DNA from: Oscheius tipulae
Taxonomy: Eukaryota > Nematoda > Chromadorea > Rhabditida > Rhabditidae
Reading direction: 5' to 3'
DNA length: 64,000 bases
NCBI GenBank assembly: GCA_037178975.1
Contig: JASJZH010000006.1
Coordinates: 248,001-312,000 of the forward strand
Of this stretch, positions 23,341 to 36,587 are shown in pieces. The notes below the pieces were generated by a model, which did no database searches, was not told the DNA's origin, and saw nothing but the letters and a program-made list of their open reading frames with translations. Position 1 is the stretch's first letter. Each line of letters starts with the position of its first letter. The position numbers and the translations under genes are program-made.

Positions 23341-25516
23341 ATGCGCGTCTATTACTTTATAGTTAGTGTCGTTTTTCTTGTCTGCAACTTCTTTATCAAA
23401 AAACGTTATGTTGAACCTCCAGAAGATACGGCCTTGTTCATTTCAGCTACTAAGGCTGTGGAATTGATTAAGAAGAGAAAGGCTAGTTTTTTCTTAATAG
23501 TCCGGCTCTGACTCTTACTAAGTAAGTAATTCAAATACAATCTTAAAAGAGCAGTTCCATTATATATCAGATGGTCACGCGGTAGAACAATTTTTGAATG
23601 AAACTATCCATTACCAGAAACTTGACTTTCAGCTCAAATCCTTCGACCTTGTCAATGCCTACATCAAAAGGATCGAGGAGGTCAACCACCTGATCAATGC
23701 TGTTGCCTACAAAAACTACGATAATGCAAGACGACAAGCCAAGGAAGTGGATGAGAAAATTGAGACCATGAATGATGAACAACTGGCCAAGGTAAAATCA
23801 CAATGCTAGCCAGCATGGTTTGTAGTTTGCTGAACGCAAGTTTCTTCTTGGAGTCCCCTTTAGTGTTAAAGCTTCAATCAAGGTCAAAGGAATGCCGGTC
23901 AGTTCTGGAGTCTATGCTAGGAGGAATTCAGAAGCGAACGAGACAGCTGACGTCATTGCGAGGTCTTATTTTTGATGTTTGCCAGTAATCTTTAGAATGG
24001 AACACTATGGCGGGATTCTGTTGGCTGTCGGCACCGTTTCAGAGTACTGTACTTGGATTGAGAGCTCTTCCAAGCTATTCGGCATGACGAAAAACCCATT
24101 TGACATAAGAAAAACTGCGGGTGGTTGCTCTGGAGGCGATGCTGCTCTCTTAGGTGCTGGAGCAGCTCTAATCAGCGTTGCTAGTGATTTCGCTGGTTCT
24201 GCTAGACAGCCAGCTTTTTTCAACGGCGTTTTTGCTCTGTTACCAACACCTGGACTCATTCCAAATCACGGGCACTTTCCTAAAATCGACGGAGAGAAGA
24301 GCTACAAGAGTATAATGGGTAGAATGACTCCCATGTGCAGATATGCAGAGGATTTAGTGTTAATGATCGAAGTGATAGGCATAGAGAGGGAGTAGAAAAA
24401 GAAACAACTTTAGGTTATGAGTAGTACAGAGCTTCATAAGGAGATCCCTGAAAAGCCGATGCTGTTCTTTTACACTGGAATCAAAGAGTATCTGTTCATG
24501 GAACCGGTGAACACAAAGTGTTTGGATTCGATGTTTCAGGTTTGTGTGCTTGATGCACTTTTTTATTTTGGCCTTAGCACAAGATCCTTTCTCATACATT
24601 GACCGAGGCAGGGATGTCATAGCATATAGTTTAAAGTAGAGTTCATGCGTAAAGAGTGTTCAATTTGTAATAACAAAGCTTGTATGCTATATGTGTTTTG
24701 TTTGTTATACTTTAGCTTTCGGTTTTAGGCAGTTCGATTCTACGAAGGACTGAGTGATCAAAAAGCAGAAGAGGTTTCCTTCCGTCTCTCGAAGTACCTG
24801 TTTGAATACATGCTGATCAGCATCCGTCAACATGCCTACGAGCCTCTGATGGCAGATATCATGAACGACTCTTGGGTACTTTGATAACACCCTACCTCAA
24901 ATCAGTTTCAGACCAACCTCGATTCAAAAGACCAAACGAACTGTTTTCAAGAAATGATCAAATACGTTAGAGGAAAGAGCAGTCACACTCTGGCTGGGAT
25001 TCTGTACGGATTGACAGACGACAGTGACATGTTCGAGCCAAGTGAGAAAGCTGAGGTAACTATTTTGTTTGACGAGGTGAGAAAGTTTAGATGATTGTGT
25101 ACCGTGATCAATTAAAGGACATTGTTGTGAAACGTCTCCATCCGCATGGTCTACTCTTTTTCCCAAGGTTGACAAAAGCTTTATCTTTGATCATTCTTGC
25201 AGTTTTCCCACTCAGGCTACATTCCACGGAGAATTGATTCCGAAGAGATGGAACATGTGTCATACAGTATTCGCGAATCTTCTTGGCCTGCCAGCTGTTC
25301 AATGTCCCATGGGTCTCGACGAAGAAGGACTGCCTCTAGGAGTCATGGTAAGCTTCCAGAATGCTCCAAAGCAAATCGAGCGATGCCTATAAATTATAAA
25401 CGCTTTTTCAGGTTATGGGACCACCCAATTCTGAAACCCATCTGATTGACGTGGCCAAGAGGCTTTCAAGAAAGTTTGGTGGCTGGGCTCCTCCGGGAAT
25501 GGTTGGATCGCTTTGA
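23341..25516 (+). CDS. FAAH-type amidase 2 with altered catalytic signature
   Basis: About nine exons, starting at ATG 23341 (MRVYYFIVSVVFLVCNFF, a membrane anchor) and ending at the TGA at 25514-25516. Exon 1 (23341-23481) seems to end at a GC donor (AAAG/GCTAGT). The catalytic Lys is in VPFSVKASIKVKG and the nucleophile Ser in SDFAGSARQPAF. The amidase signature reads GGCSGGDAALL, so Cys (TGC) stands where FAAH has the cis-Ser. The C-terminal blocks YRDQLKDIV, FPTQATFHGELIPKRW, GLPAVQCPMGLDEEGLPLGV and FGGWAPPGM are typical. The whole frame can be followed through canonical introns, so this is not a pseudogene. Activity may be reduced or changed. It is a paralogue of the gene at 2525-5011 and converges with the DAF-36-like gene. 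Confidence 0.88.
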
Positions 25517-25656
25517 AGATATGTGAGCTTGTGAAAATGCTGTGTATCAAATTTTTAACTGGGTAAAGCTTTGATTGAAGTCAAAGTATGCCTCCCATTC
25601 ATTCCTGTAGGCGCTCCTTATGATCAGTCATGAAACCAAATATATTTATTTCAACA

Positions 25657-28049
25657 TCACCAATCATTAACAGACTTCGGTTTGTTAGTTATTTCTCCGT
25701 TTGGGAGCATCCTCGGGCTATTTTCTGTGTAGAACTGACTGTACCACCTGAATGAAGTCTGCTTTTTAAAACTAAACTGGTTTACCTTCGATGTTTTAAA
25801 ATAGGACCGTCGTTTTTAACAACCAATGGATTACGAATATATTTTTTGTTCGACCAGACGTAAATGTCCCTTTCAAACTGAAAAAAACCTACTGTTCGAA
25901 ACAAAACAATGTACCTGAAGAGCCTCAGAAGTGAGGAAAAATTTGCAGAACCAAAGTGGACATGTGGAAAACATTTTAAAGCGAACCCGCTGAAGAAGAG
26001 GTTCTTCCGGCGTGACGTGTTGAAGAACGACTCCACGTCCAAGGGGACCAAAGTCGAAGTTCATAATCACGATCCCGGGACCGTGCTGAAACATTGCCAA
26101 GCTAAAACCTATCAAAAACTATGCTCTGGCTAAATCATAATGTTCTAAACAAAATGACCTTTTGAGCCTTCCATCTACAACGTCATTTTTTTAAAGTCTG
26201 TGAGAATGATTCACGGTTAGTTTGACTCATGCCGTACAAGAGGCAATTGGCAAGGAAGCACAAAATTGTCATTGACGTCTTATCAATACGAGCCGTCTTT
26301 ATCATAGTTCAAACAATGTCCATAGTAAGTTTCTTTTAGGGCCTTTCCCCAAGATTGTGAAATGTTTACATACCTGATCAGCTTTTAGACTGCTGGCAGT
26401 GAGAGGAATTTGCATTCCGTAGAACGTCAGGTACTGGTCCAAGTGCATCGTGCCCAGATGCTTCATATCTCCTGACCCATGCTCCCAGGATCCTGTCCAA
26501 CAGTGTTGGATCATTGGCTTTGTGTTTTGCAGCTCGAACTTGAGAATATTATGACCTGAACGTATGTTATTAAAGAAAAAAATCTTCGTACCGTCATTAG
26601 GTCCTGACAGGTGTAAATAGTTCAGATGGGCAATATCTGCTCCGTTCTCTGGAATTTCTTGACAGTGACACATGATTTCGTGTTCGGTTCTGCCGCCGAA
26701 AGTCCATTCACCAGAGTTGATTTGGGGAATCTCAGGAACTTCCCAGGTCGGATCCTCTCCGTCACAATGGAACCTGAAAATTTGAACCAATAAGTCGATT
26801 GTAACCTCTATGAATTGAAGCTAACTTTATTAATTCGTCATTGAATCACAGCTTTCCATGTTTGTTTCCAGTCAGAACCAACAAGGTGTTCCACTACTCG
26901 AACCTACCAAATGTAAACATGGGCGTTTTTCTCCACTGCCGGCCAGGTGGCGACCTTGGCTTGTTCAGGAATAGAATGATCATCATACGGGATAGTTGTG
27001 CATTTGCCAGTCTCTGCCGAAAAGATCCAACCGTGGAATGGACACTGGACACAGTTGTCATTTACGACCTGAGTATGCTATTTGCCACATCAAAGACTCT
27101 GTCTACCTTGCCACCAACATTGAAATTGGCTCCCAAATGAGGACAATACGATTCCATAACAAAGACTTTCCCAGAATGCGACCTCACCAAAGAGACGAGT
27201 TGTCCTTAAGTTTTTTTCGTTTGATTGTCTGAGACAGTGACAGCTGTTTTTTCGATCGTTCAGAGCGAGATAAGACTACAATTTCTGTAGGAATAAACGA
27301 CGCTGGGAGTCTCTAGACACCAGAAGTAAGAGAGACTACTAAATGGGGAAAAAAATGGCTGCTTACGTAAATGGACATTGGTTAGGATGAGCGAGCAATA
27401 GTCCTGCGCGACTTTTCGGAATACTATGGGTTAATTTAAACTTCAAAAACCGAAAAAGGGCTTTCAACTTCGGAAAAGGGAAGATTCTGTAAACACCTAA
27501 CTATTGGAAAATCCTTTTGGGGAATGAAAATGTTCCATTCCTCACAAACATAAGGTCGTTTTCAGCCCTAATCCTTTACTGTTTTACTGAACTTTCGCGT
27601 AACTACAGGACCTGTGTGTGAACTAAATATGCAGCACTCACCAAAAACGGTAATTTCCTTGATCTCTCCCGGTTTGATTTGATCCGACTCGGCAATGCAA
27701 TACCATCCATTTGGATAGATAGGAGGCAGGTCTCCAACCCTCCTCAGCTTGATCAGCCTTTCCAATTGACGCTCCCTATACTTTCCCTTTAACTGAAAGT
27801 TGAACAGTTTTGTCTTGTCCCACCCGACTAGCTAACCTTCTCGTCAAAGTAGAGGCCAAGGTCACCAAGTCTCTTAACTCTGTTGGCAGGTTGCACAGCC
27901 CATTTGTACAACAGATATAAGACAAAAAGAGCTGCCAATGTCACAAAAGTCGAGGTATTGTCCGGCTAAAAAGACTAAGAACATGACGGAAAAGTTACCT
28001 TTCCAAAATGATTGACAATTCTGATGGCAGAGTCGGCCAAGACACCCAT
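25657..28049 (-). CDS. daf-36: DAF-36-like Rieske oxygenase (cholesterol 7-desaturase)
   Basis: About nine exons from ATG 28049 (MGVLADSAIRIVNHFGK) to the TGA at 25657. A membrane segment (TFVTLAALFVLYLLYKW, about residues 22-38) is followed by PPIYPNGWYCIAESDQIKPG, the Rieske centre with CPHLGANFNVGG and CVQCPFHGW (C-x-H...C-x2-H), then the mononuclear iron site ENGADIAHLNYLH, a predicted helix-grip region, and the tail FERDIYVWSNKKYIRNPLVVKNDGPI. This is the order of the DAF-36/Neverland family, which makes 7-dehydrocholesterol, the first step to dafachronic acids. All metal ligands are present. The start is preceded by CTCTTCAG, a likely trans-splice acceptor. The symbol is given by family, not by proven orthology. 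Confidence 0.92.
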
Positions 28050-29722
28050 TTTCGCCTGAAGAGAGACCTGTGTCTTGACTTCTAGAAAGGGGTGCAGAGG
28101 TACTGATAAGGCTCAAAAGAGCAAGTTTCAAAGAAAAGTTTTCTATTGGACACACGTAGAGTGTGGCTGCCGGGCGCGGAAAGAATTTGGAGGTGGATCG
28201 CAACCCGCAATGGCTAGATAAGATTAAAGGCTATCCAGTCTGGTAATAAGGAAGAGAAAAAAGTCGCAAAGTACACCCATGGGACGTAGAACTGACAAAG
28301 AGGCCGGTTCTGCTGAGTAAATATAGTCGGCTGAGTTTTGTGTGACTTCTGCTCAACGCTCTCTGTATCAAGAGACGTTGTTGATAAAAAAAAAGAGCTA
28401 TTGCTAACTGAGGACGCGTCACCGCTAATCAGTGATAAGAACTAAATGTTGCGAAGGGCATGTAACTATGGAAAAAAAGAATAACACTCACACAAAGAGT
28501 TTCTAAGAGACAGAAAGAGAGTCATGAAGACAGACAGAATAATTTCTTTGTTTTCTATAAAAAAAAAGCTGAATATACCTGAAAACTAGCGAGCATGGTA
28601 ATGTTAAGAATCCACACAGCTTCGCAGAACTTCTTCAATCAGAACTACATCATAGTTCACCGAGAATGTCGCTTCGACGAAAGACACTAGTCAACAGCTA
28701 TTGAAACCACTGACACCTTCAATGCAATTAATTGTGCTTCATCGGAATCGCAGGCTTTGAACCCAATTAGTCAAGAATACAAGGGTTCTTGAAAGCAATC
28801 AGAATCAGAAATGAACATAACAGACTTTTTTTTTTTTTGAGATTTATCGGAAAAGCAGAGGGAGTTTGGTAACACCGTTTTAAAGATTGTAATAAAGTAA
28901 ACCGCAAACGTCAAAGAAGGAAGGAACGAAGGATGATTGGCATCTCCACCCTGAACAGATAGACAAATGAGAGAGTGCGAGAAAGGACAAAACTGATGGA
29001 CTGAAGGAAAAAACACTGTCTCAAGCTCCTCTGGGCCGAGAAAATCACCAAGATGGAAGTCTCGAGATGGTCAAAAACGATATCAGAATGAATCCCATTC
29101 AAGAGCAGATGACAACCTGGAAGACATGGATCGATGAAATGCAAAGAGAGGCTGGACACTCGTGATGGACAAAAAACAATCAGAAATGGATGGACATCAG
29201 ATCAGCAAAAGTCGAAGACTTGATAATTGCAATAAATAGTAAAACCGCAAACATTTAGCTTGTTCCCACTTTTCCCCGGTCGTATAGACAAAAGATGTTC
29301 AGTAGAACATTCTTAATAGAACCATTACTTCCGATATAGACTTATTGAAACTTTGACTGTGTAAAACAGCACTTCTACAGCGGAGGTCTGTGTCCGGTAA
29401 AGTGCATCCATAACTGGCTGTCTACTATAATTTCTTTCGCGAAGATAAGACATTGCAAAGTGCAACTGGTCGGAAGGAGCACCCCACTCGTTCTGTAAAC
29501 CGCTTCCACTTCCTTTATGGTTAGTTTTTTACTGGCTGCAGTACCTCTGACTGTACGCTTTGATAACCGGCCTCAAGTAATCTGCGCCATCTACAGCCGA
29601 GTACTATTGATTCTAGCTTTTCACAACAAGATTAGCTGATAACTTTTGAGGAAGTAGCCTACTGCTGCGGTTCCTTTTTTCCTTCTAATATTGGCGTTTT
29701 TCAGGTAGTCGGCGTAATGTAA
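28050..29722. promoter_or_regulatory. Shared upstream region of the divergent daf-36-like and GPCR genes
   Basis: About 1.7 kb between two divergent start codons. No exon or clear repeat is seen. Any promoters for the two genes should lie here, but no site can be named. Confidence 0.35.
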
Positions 29723-32700
29723 ATGAATCTCCGTTTTATATTTTGGATTCTTCCAGTTGCTGTCTGCCTTCCTAATCATTTTACAACTGTTCTCATCAAG
29801 TCCTGTGGTCAGCCCAAGAAGAGCTGCGTTTCGAACATTTCATTGACCGTGACCTCGACAATACCTGGATTCTATGTCTTCTCTTTTAATGTTGCCAATC
29901 TACAGAACAGTTTACCCGTTTACATCGACAATTCGAAGTGAGAAAAATTGGTTTCTGTTTGTTAATATTTGTTTTTCAAATGTGTGAACCGCTGCCAGAG
30001 GATCAAGAAAAACGGCGATGAAGTTCTACTATCATACCAAAAAGGCGATGATCACTTTGCCAAATACCAACAGCTGGGCTATGAAACCCTTTTTTACTTC
30101 AACGACTGCCTACAGGACGTGTCCAGAACATGTAAGATAGCATCCGTTATCGGCGGCAGCTTCTGCGCTTGCGGCAATGGCGACAGCTGTAAGGATGGGC
30201 AGTTAATGAGAACTTGGTATTGGAACTCAAGGTTGAAACTTTTGTTTTCAGTGGAAAGACGACAGTACCGGTCGGTAGTACTCCAATAGTTACTAATGTC
30301 GGTAGTACGTCAGCATTCACTTCAACTAGTAGTACTTCAACAACGTTTGGTGTCGGTAGCACATCAAAAGCATCTACCACTTTGGGAATATCTACAAAGA
30401 CGCCTCCTTCTGCTCCTATGACAACCGGTGAATCGATTTTAATCGGGATAGTAACGTTCTCAGAATCTTACCATTCAACGACCAGTTTTCCAACAACAAA
30501 TAAACCGACTTTTGAGACTATCATCACAATTGAAACTACCTCCCCTTTCACTTTAACATCAACACTGGGAACAAAATCACTCAGCACCATTTCCACGGTT
30601 CCGACAATGCTTTCAACGTCACTACAAACAGATCATTCAAATACTGTTTCCACAGTATTAACAACTATAAGGCTATCTTCTACATCTGTCAAGGTAGTGT
30701 TCCTTTGTATCGATTATTATGTACTGTAGAGTGATCCAACGTCTTTTTACTCAACAACAACTACAAGGCAAACAGAATTTTCGTCCTCTATTGCGTACAC
30801 CGAGCCGACGGAGTCTCATTCATCATTAGCTACCACGGTATTTCATTAATAAACTTATTTCAAATGTTTTTAAAAGTAGAGTCATTCAAGCACCAGAAAT
30901 TCGAAAACAGCAACCTCTACAACCGTACTGCATAGAGCAGCTACGACCATTCAATTTCTCGCTACCTCAACTAAAGAGCAGGGGCATGGAGGTCCCACTA
31001 CAATAAGACCATTACTCACCACAGAAACTCCAACAGAAGTTTTGAGGAACATAAGTGATGTGAGTTTGGCCTTCTCTTTTGTTTTAGCGCAATTTTAGTC
31101 AGGAATAACCCTTCAAAACGTTACTCAATCTCTGAACACGACTTTGACATACACTCAAGATCCGACGGATTTATCCCCAGAAGATGTGAACAATATAGCC
31201 AGCATATTGACAGACTCGGCTAATTTGACAGGATTGCCGGAAAATGTATGTTAACTTATTTAAAGCTAACATATGATTATAGGACGCTTTACTGATTCTA
31301 CAAAACATTGACAATGTGATGAATGTTGATCAGAATGTTCTGGATGACAGTGGCTCACAGCAAAAGTGAGTTAGTGCGTTTCGGATACGTAAGAAAGACA
31401 AATGGACGTTAAACAAGTTTTAACCGTTAAAAGTATTTGACTAGATTCACTCATATTAAGTTCCATACCCCTGCCTTTAGATTTCTCGACGTTTTGCCTC
31501 TCCTTGTCGCCAACAGCAACTCAACATCATTATTGTATTTAAATGGAAGTAACATGGGATTTGCTTCCAATCAGCCCGGATCCGCACAGATTTTCTATGG
31601 ATTAATGGACAAACTCTCTTCGTTCTCACTAATTTACGGAAGTGAAGGAAAGAACGGGCTTAACTACATATCTGTACCCAAAGAAATCATGAGTAGTAGG
31701 TTGGCAATGGGCCAAAATGTATCTTTTCAGATAGCAATGCTATTCAGAGTGTATTTTTCACAATCTACCGCAACAAAAAACTGTTCAACACGGCAGGAAA
31801 GTATCGAAGTTATGACGCAGCACTGAAAACTGGAGATTTGGATCACGACGGTATAAAAATTCTTCTGTGTAGGAATGCATAAATTTAGAAGAGTTACCAT
31901 CATTTTGTGAGCGTCAAGTTCAACTACCAGCAGAATCTCCAGTCATGACAGCCACTCTTGTTGACGGTAATGGGAACATGTTGTCGAGAGTGAGCGAGCA
32001 AAGTGTGATGGCATCTGTTCAATTCAACGTGACATCGGTAGGTTTCTATCATTATCCACCTAAGCTCTTTTGCTGCAAAAAGTGTCACCGTGAATGAACA
32101 TGACTGGGGTACAACACAGGGGTGTGAACATAGGGTGAACACAAAATGCGAACAGATACATGTTCAATCCAAGTACACTTTGTAGACACAAATAGGGAGA
32201 ATGTTCACTAAACGTGAGAGCCGAAGCATGCTATCAGACATTGGTGTGATTAGTGTTAAGATTGAAAAATGCATACGAATAACGATCTCCATATCGTTTT
32301 CAACCGATATCATATTTTCAGCTTCTTCGACCCTTACACGGCAACTACAAAGTTACTTGGTGGAATCCGGAGCTCGAAGATTGGTCAACCACTGACGAAT
32401 GCGAAACAAAACTTCAAGGGGACATGGTAATTGCTAGCTGCGGTCATCTAACTGACTTTGCCCTGATTGTTGTGAGTAAGCACCCTTAATCTCACATCAT
32501 CCAGGATTCAATGCCCAATGATCCAACAGTCTGTGATACGGGTCTTACCGATGTCTCCATTGTGACCAATTCCATCTCCATGATCTCTTTGTTTTTGCTA
32601 ATAATCATCCAAGCCAGTGTCTAGTGAGTGACATTATTTTTTTGCACCATGTTTTACAGTATTCCATCCATTGCTGCGTCATTCTGTTTTCAAAAACTGC

Positions 32701-33820
32701 TTGGAACTGCTGCAAAAACTCCGGATGCCATCCAATTACTTTTCAATATTAGCCTATTCCTTTTCTACTTTTTTTTTGCTGTATTCAGTGACGAAAGAGT
32801 TGCAGGAAAATCATGTAAGTTCATGGCAGGAGCTTCCTACAGCATGCTAATATGGTATCGATAGCAGATAACAAACAGGAAAATAGTTTTCAGCTCAATT
32901 TTGTTGACAATCTTCCAAGCGCAGAAAACTGTCGTTGGCTTCTTTCCAAACATAGTGAGAAAGGTCAACCAGGTTCTTCTGCAACCAATAATGGCTCTGA
33001 CTATGTGTTTTTGTAAGTTTTTGTTCCAAACATTTTATTTCAATCACAGATTCTAGGCTAGGGTTTCAAGCTCTGCCCTTCGGTTTTGGATATCTTTTGA
33101 AACATCCATAAAGTCTAACTGACTCTTTCAATCTTTTTTGAGGGCCCTTAAAACACGAGTCTTGAGGGTGTGGCTTATGAGTTTGCAGCTCAGTTTGTAG
33201 ATCGTTTGGCTAAGAAATAAAACCTCATCAAGAGATCGGCGGATCGAGCCCGTCTTAATACAAATATGCGCCGCTTTTTTGCATTCTGAAGGGTACTAGC
33301 ACTAAAATCCTTTCAGTGATTCCGTTCATCCTGTCCCTTCTTCTTGCCACGTTTACACACTTTTTCAACCGTGACGACGGTTTTTGTTGGGTACGGGCCG
33401 ATGCTGTCATCTTTGCCACAGTGATACCGGTGTCAATTCTTCTCCTAAACGGCCTCCTCTGCTCTGTCATTCTACTATGGAGAATGTGGCATTCCAGGAT
33501 ACGGTATTCAAAAACTGTAAGTTTTAAAAGTACGAAAGTAGTTCATCATTAAGGGGAAACACCACGACGGCCAGTTTAAAGCGAAAGTGCTCTCAATTCT
33601 TGTTCTCCAAGTCACAATAGGGATGCCGTGGATAGTTCAATATTTCACTCTATATACACCAAATACCACCGCTTGGCATTATGCTTTCACAATAATAATA
33701 GGATCTCAAGGAACAATGTTGGCCTTAGTTTACATGTACAAGCGAAGGAGACTGTATAGAAGATCAACAACGGAGAAGAGACGGCGAGCAGGTGAGACTG
33801 TTGTATCTGAACTGGTCTAG
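29723..33820 (+). CDS. Adhesion-GPCR-like receptor with mucin stalk and GPS
   Basis: About 18 exons from ATG 29723 to TAG 33818. A signal peptide (MNLRFIFWILPVAVCLP) leads a Cys-containing N-terminal domain (SCGQPKKSCV... CVNRCQRIKKNG ... CACGNGDSC). A long Thr/Ser-rich mucin-like stretch follows (about 30240-31050), then a GAIN-type region. Its end is a GPCR proteolysis site, TTDECETKLQG...ASCGHLTDFALIV, where cleavage before Thr would be expected. Seven hydrophobic segments follow: the first near SISMISLFLLIIIQ, the third near CKFMAGASYSML, the extracellular loop 2 motif GFCWV, and a basic tail (YKRRRLYRR). This is the adhesion-GPCR architecture. No ligand domain was recognised at the N-terminus, so the subfamily is unknown. 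Several middle exon borders are approximate. Confidence 0.8.
33180..33262 (+). repeat. tRNA-derived SINE-like repeat in a GPCR intron
   Basis: It has an A-box-like GCAGCTCAGTTTGTAG and a B-box-like GCGGATCGAGCCC with a shared spacer (CTAAGAAAT...TCATCAAGAG). The spacer closely matches the repeat at 34165-34252 on the other strand. It lies in the long intron (about 33013-33315) of the receptor gene. Confidence 0.5.
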
Positions 33821-34577
33821 AGTTCTTTAGAAACAGAAACAGTGGCTCATCTAGAGACGATACGAGAGTTCAACAACCAATTTAAGACTTATTGACATTG
33901 ATCTCTAATGAAAGTTTCAAATTTAAGGTAGTCTCTTAGTGAGTGTCTATTCAAAGCTTTTAGTCTCCACAAAAAGTTTAGACAGTCTAGACATAACGAA
34001 ATGCAATACTAGCTAGTAGAAGAAAGAGGTATGTAAAAAAAATGTCAATTCAAAAATACCAAATCTCCTTGTTTTCAAGCTAAAACGATTGCCGAACAAG
34101 TTTCAAAAATGATTTACAGAATTGAAAATAGATTTAAATTACTTTTCATAAAAAAAGGGAAACGTCTAAATCGAGAGGGATTCGGACCGCCGACCTCTTG
34201 AGGAGACTTCATTTTCTTAGTCAAGTACTTACCAACTGAGTTACCGACCAACAAGTTACGCTGCTGAGTCTTGTTCACGAGTATCGAGCAAGGTTCGAGC
34301 TGTTTTCGCCGACTTTGAAAGCTGTCACACGGAATTCTTTGTTGGACTAGAGTACTCGCGATGAACTTTGTGACCATCTTGTAGATGATGCTTGCTTCCT
34401 TGAATTGTGGTGACTGTTTGTACACTTGAGCTTTGTCCAGAGAATTTCGTTTTCTCATTTAAATAGTAAGTTATTCGCTTTCGGGTAGTACCCTTATAAT
34501 ACTAGGCTTGCCTTTGTCAGAATAATCTATCAGGAAATATAACGATTTTTATCTAAAAAGAAAAAGTATTAGGCTTT
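33821..34577. other. Intergenic between convergent GPCR and XK-related genes
   Basis: It holds the SINE-like repeat at 34165-34252 and probably both 3' UTRs. No exon is seen. Confidence 0.4.
34165..34252 (-). repeat. tRNA-derived SINE-like repeat
   Basis: On the minus strand: TTGGTCGGTAACTCAGTTGG (A box), a CTAAGAAAATGAAGTC spacer, then AGAGGTCGGCGGTCCGAATCC (B box). The anticodon region is too long for a normal tRNA and the acceptor ends do not pair well, so it is tRNA-derived and not a tRNA gene. Confidence 0.55.
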
Positions 34578-36587
34578 TCATTGGACAGGCCCATCGTTCG
34601 TTTCAACGTTTGTGATTCGTTTGTGCCTCCGCCTATTCGGATGGCAGCATCCGTAGTAGATGACCATGATCATGATACCTAGAATTGAGGAAAAATGAGA
34701 ATTAGACTTCCAAACACTTACCGCAAGTGAAAAAAATAGCCGAGGCTGTGGCAAACTCAATTTTCCAATCGAAGTGAAAGCTGTGGTCTGTCAAAACCAT
34801 ATAGTAGATTATCTAAAAAAAGAACCTATCAGTTTTTAACTTGTTAGTTCCTACGATTCCTTCAATCAATTCAATCAAATAGCCACAGAAATATCGCCAT
34901 CTTGTCTGCCCGTCAGCAATATTGAAAGGAGCAAACAAGTGGAGGAAGGCTGTGATGAGAAGCACCCCGAGTTGGAGAAGAGGTCTCCTAGGACCGAAAT
35001 CCACTGACTGAGCCGGTACATACAAAAAACAAACTATCAAAAAGAATACCTGCAAAGCACTGATGTGAAACATTGAAACGATGAAGTGAACTCCTCCAAT
35101 TAATAGTGCTGTGAATTTGAGGTACATTATGTAAATTCCTATCACGAGAATTCTTGAACAGATTGTGGCGGCTCTCCAGATCAACTAAAAACATTTTTTA
35201 AGAAGTGTTAGTCGCAAAATAGTCAAGATGAATGGTCTGAATCAAACAGAAGGATCCCTCTGAATGAATCTAAGATAGTTCAAAACCCTGTCTTCTATGT
35301 GTGCAGATTCTAGCTCAAACCCCAACTTTTTCAATATACTGAAAAGTGAAAATATGTACCTGTAGAAAGGTCTCATGTGGATGTACATTGACTTTGTCCG
35401 GTGAAGCTATCCTAATCGTCCGGTGCTGAGAAGTAATGGACCAGGAGAGACTGAACAGCGAGAGTGCGAGAGAACCGATTTGGAAGTATGCTTAATGGAA
35501 ATGGAAAGAACAAAACGAATATTTACCCCAAGTTGGTAGCTTGTTCCAGGCGACAACTTTCAGTCTGAGCCAAAGAAATTCATACAGTACCGTTGATTGA
35601 ACGATCATCTGTGGGGCACTCTCCAGGAATCCTTCCAGCAATCTTAGCAAGGTCGCGTCTCTCTCGGCCTCGATCATTTTACAGAAGAGAAAACGTTTTT
35701 TCTTCTCATCTGTTGTTCTCCTGAAGCAAAGAGCGTAGTGAATGGCCTTGATATGAGCCCAAATTGGTCCCAACTGAAAAACAACTGAAAGTATGTGTGT
35801 GCCTGGGAGAGTACCTGAAAGACGCACATGAGTAGAACAAGTGGAAGAGGTGCAGCTAGTTCTTTGAAACGACGCTTCGGGGTCTCATCCTTAATTTCGT
35901 TGTGCTTCGAATTTCTATCATCGGACTCCCAGGCGAAGGAGACAAAATTCAGAACGATGGATGGTACAACAGCGAAAGTCCCGACAAAGATGGCAGGAAC
36001 TGTCTGAAAGTTTTCTCTTTTCGTAGGTACGATTTTGAAATATGTTGAGCTAAGGCTGTTAGGTCCGCTAAGTATCGCGCGTAGCGCTAAACGGTGGTTT
36101 AGTTTCACGTTGGATTGGTGCGCGCGCTTGAAAACTAAAAATTTCTCGGCTCCGGTCTGTCCAATCGTTCTCAAACTTTGTCTCCAAAAGTTTTGAACTG
36201 AGTTAGCTGCCTGCCAAACTACTACATACTGTTAGGACTGGACTTGGCTCTAAAAGATCAGGATGTGATCAGTTATTGATAGTTTTTTTAATGGTGCTCA
36301 ACATAAAAGTTCTCAAAGGCAGGTAGAGAAAAAAACAGCTGACTCACCCTTCCAGCTTGATAATGTGTAATCCCGACATAGAAATCCGATCCTATATCAA
36401 AAATATAGGATAGAATACTAATAGCAAAACATGCAATGTGGTATCTCTCAACAAAAAGTTGACGAGGGATTCGATCAGTCTCCTCTTGACTTCTACCTGC
36501 ATCTGTTTCATCCTCTGAACTACATGTTGGAAAAGCAAAATATAAAACCTCGCAAATCCTCATCCAACAAGTCCTTAACAAGTTCAT
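34578..36587 (-). CDS. XK-related membrane protein (CED-8/Xkr family)
   Basis: Seven exons from ATG 36587 (MNLLRTCWMRICEVLYFAF) to TGA 34578; the first ends at about 36346 and intron 1 is about 340 bp. Eight or more hydrophobic segments are visible, for example the one in YIFDIGSDFYVGITHY, TVPAIFVGTFAVVPSIV, the central helix block EAERDATLLRLLEGFLESAPQ, and later segments near LQLGVLLITAFLHLFAPF and ASAIFFTCGIMIMVIYY. The ..FDIGSDF.. opening and the LLEGFLESAPQ block are typical of XK/Xkr proteins, some of which act in phosphatidylserine exposure after caspase cleavage (CED-8 in C. elegans). No caspase site can be pointed to with confidence. The C-terminus is basic. Confidence 0.85.
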
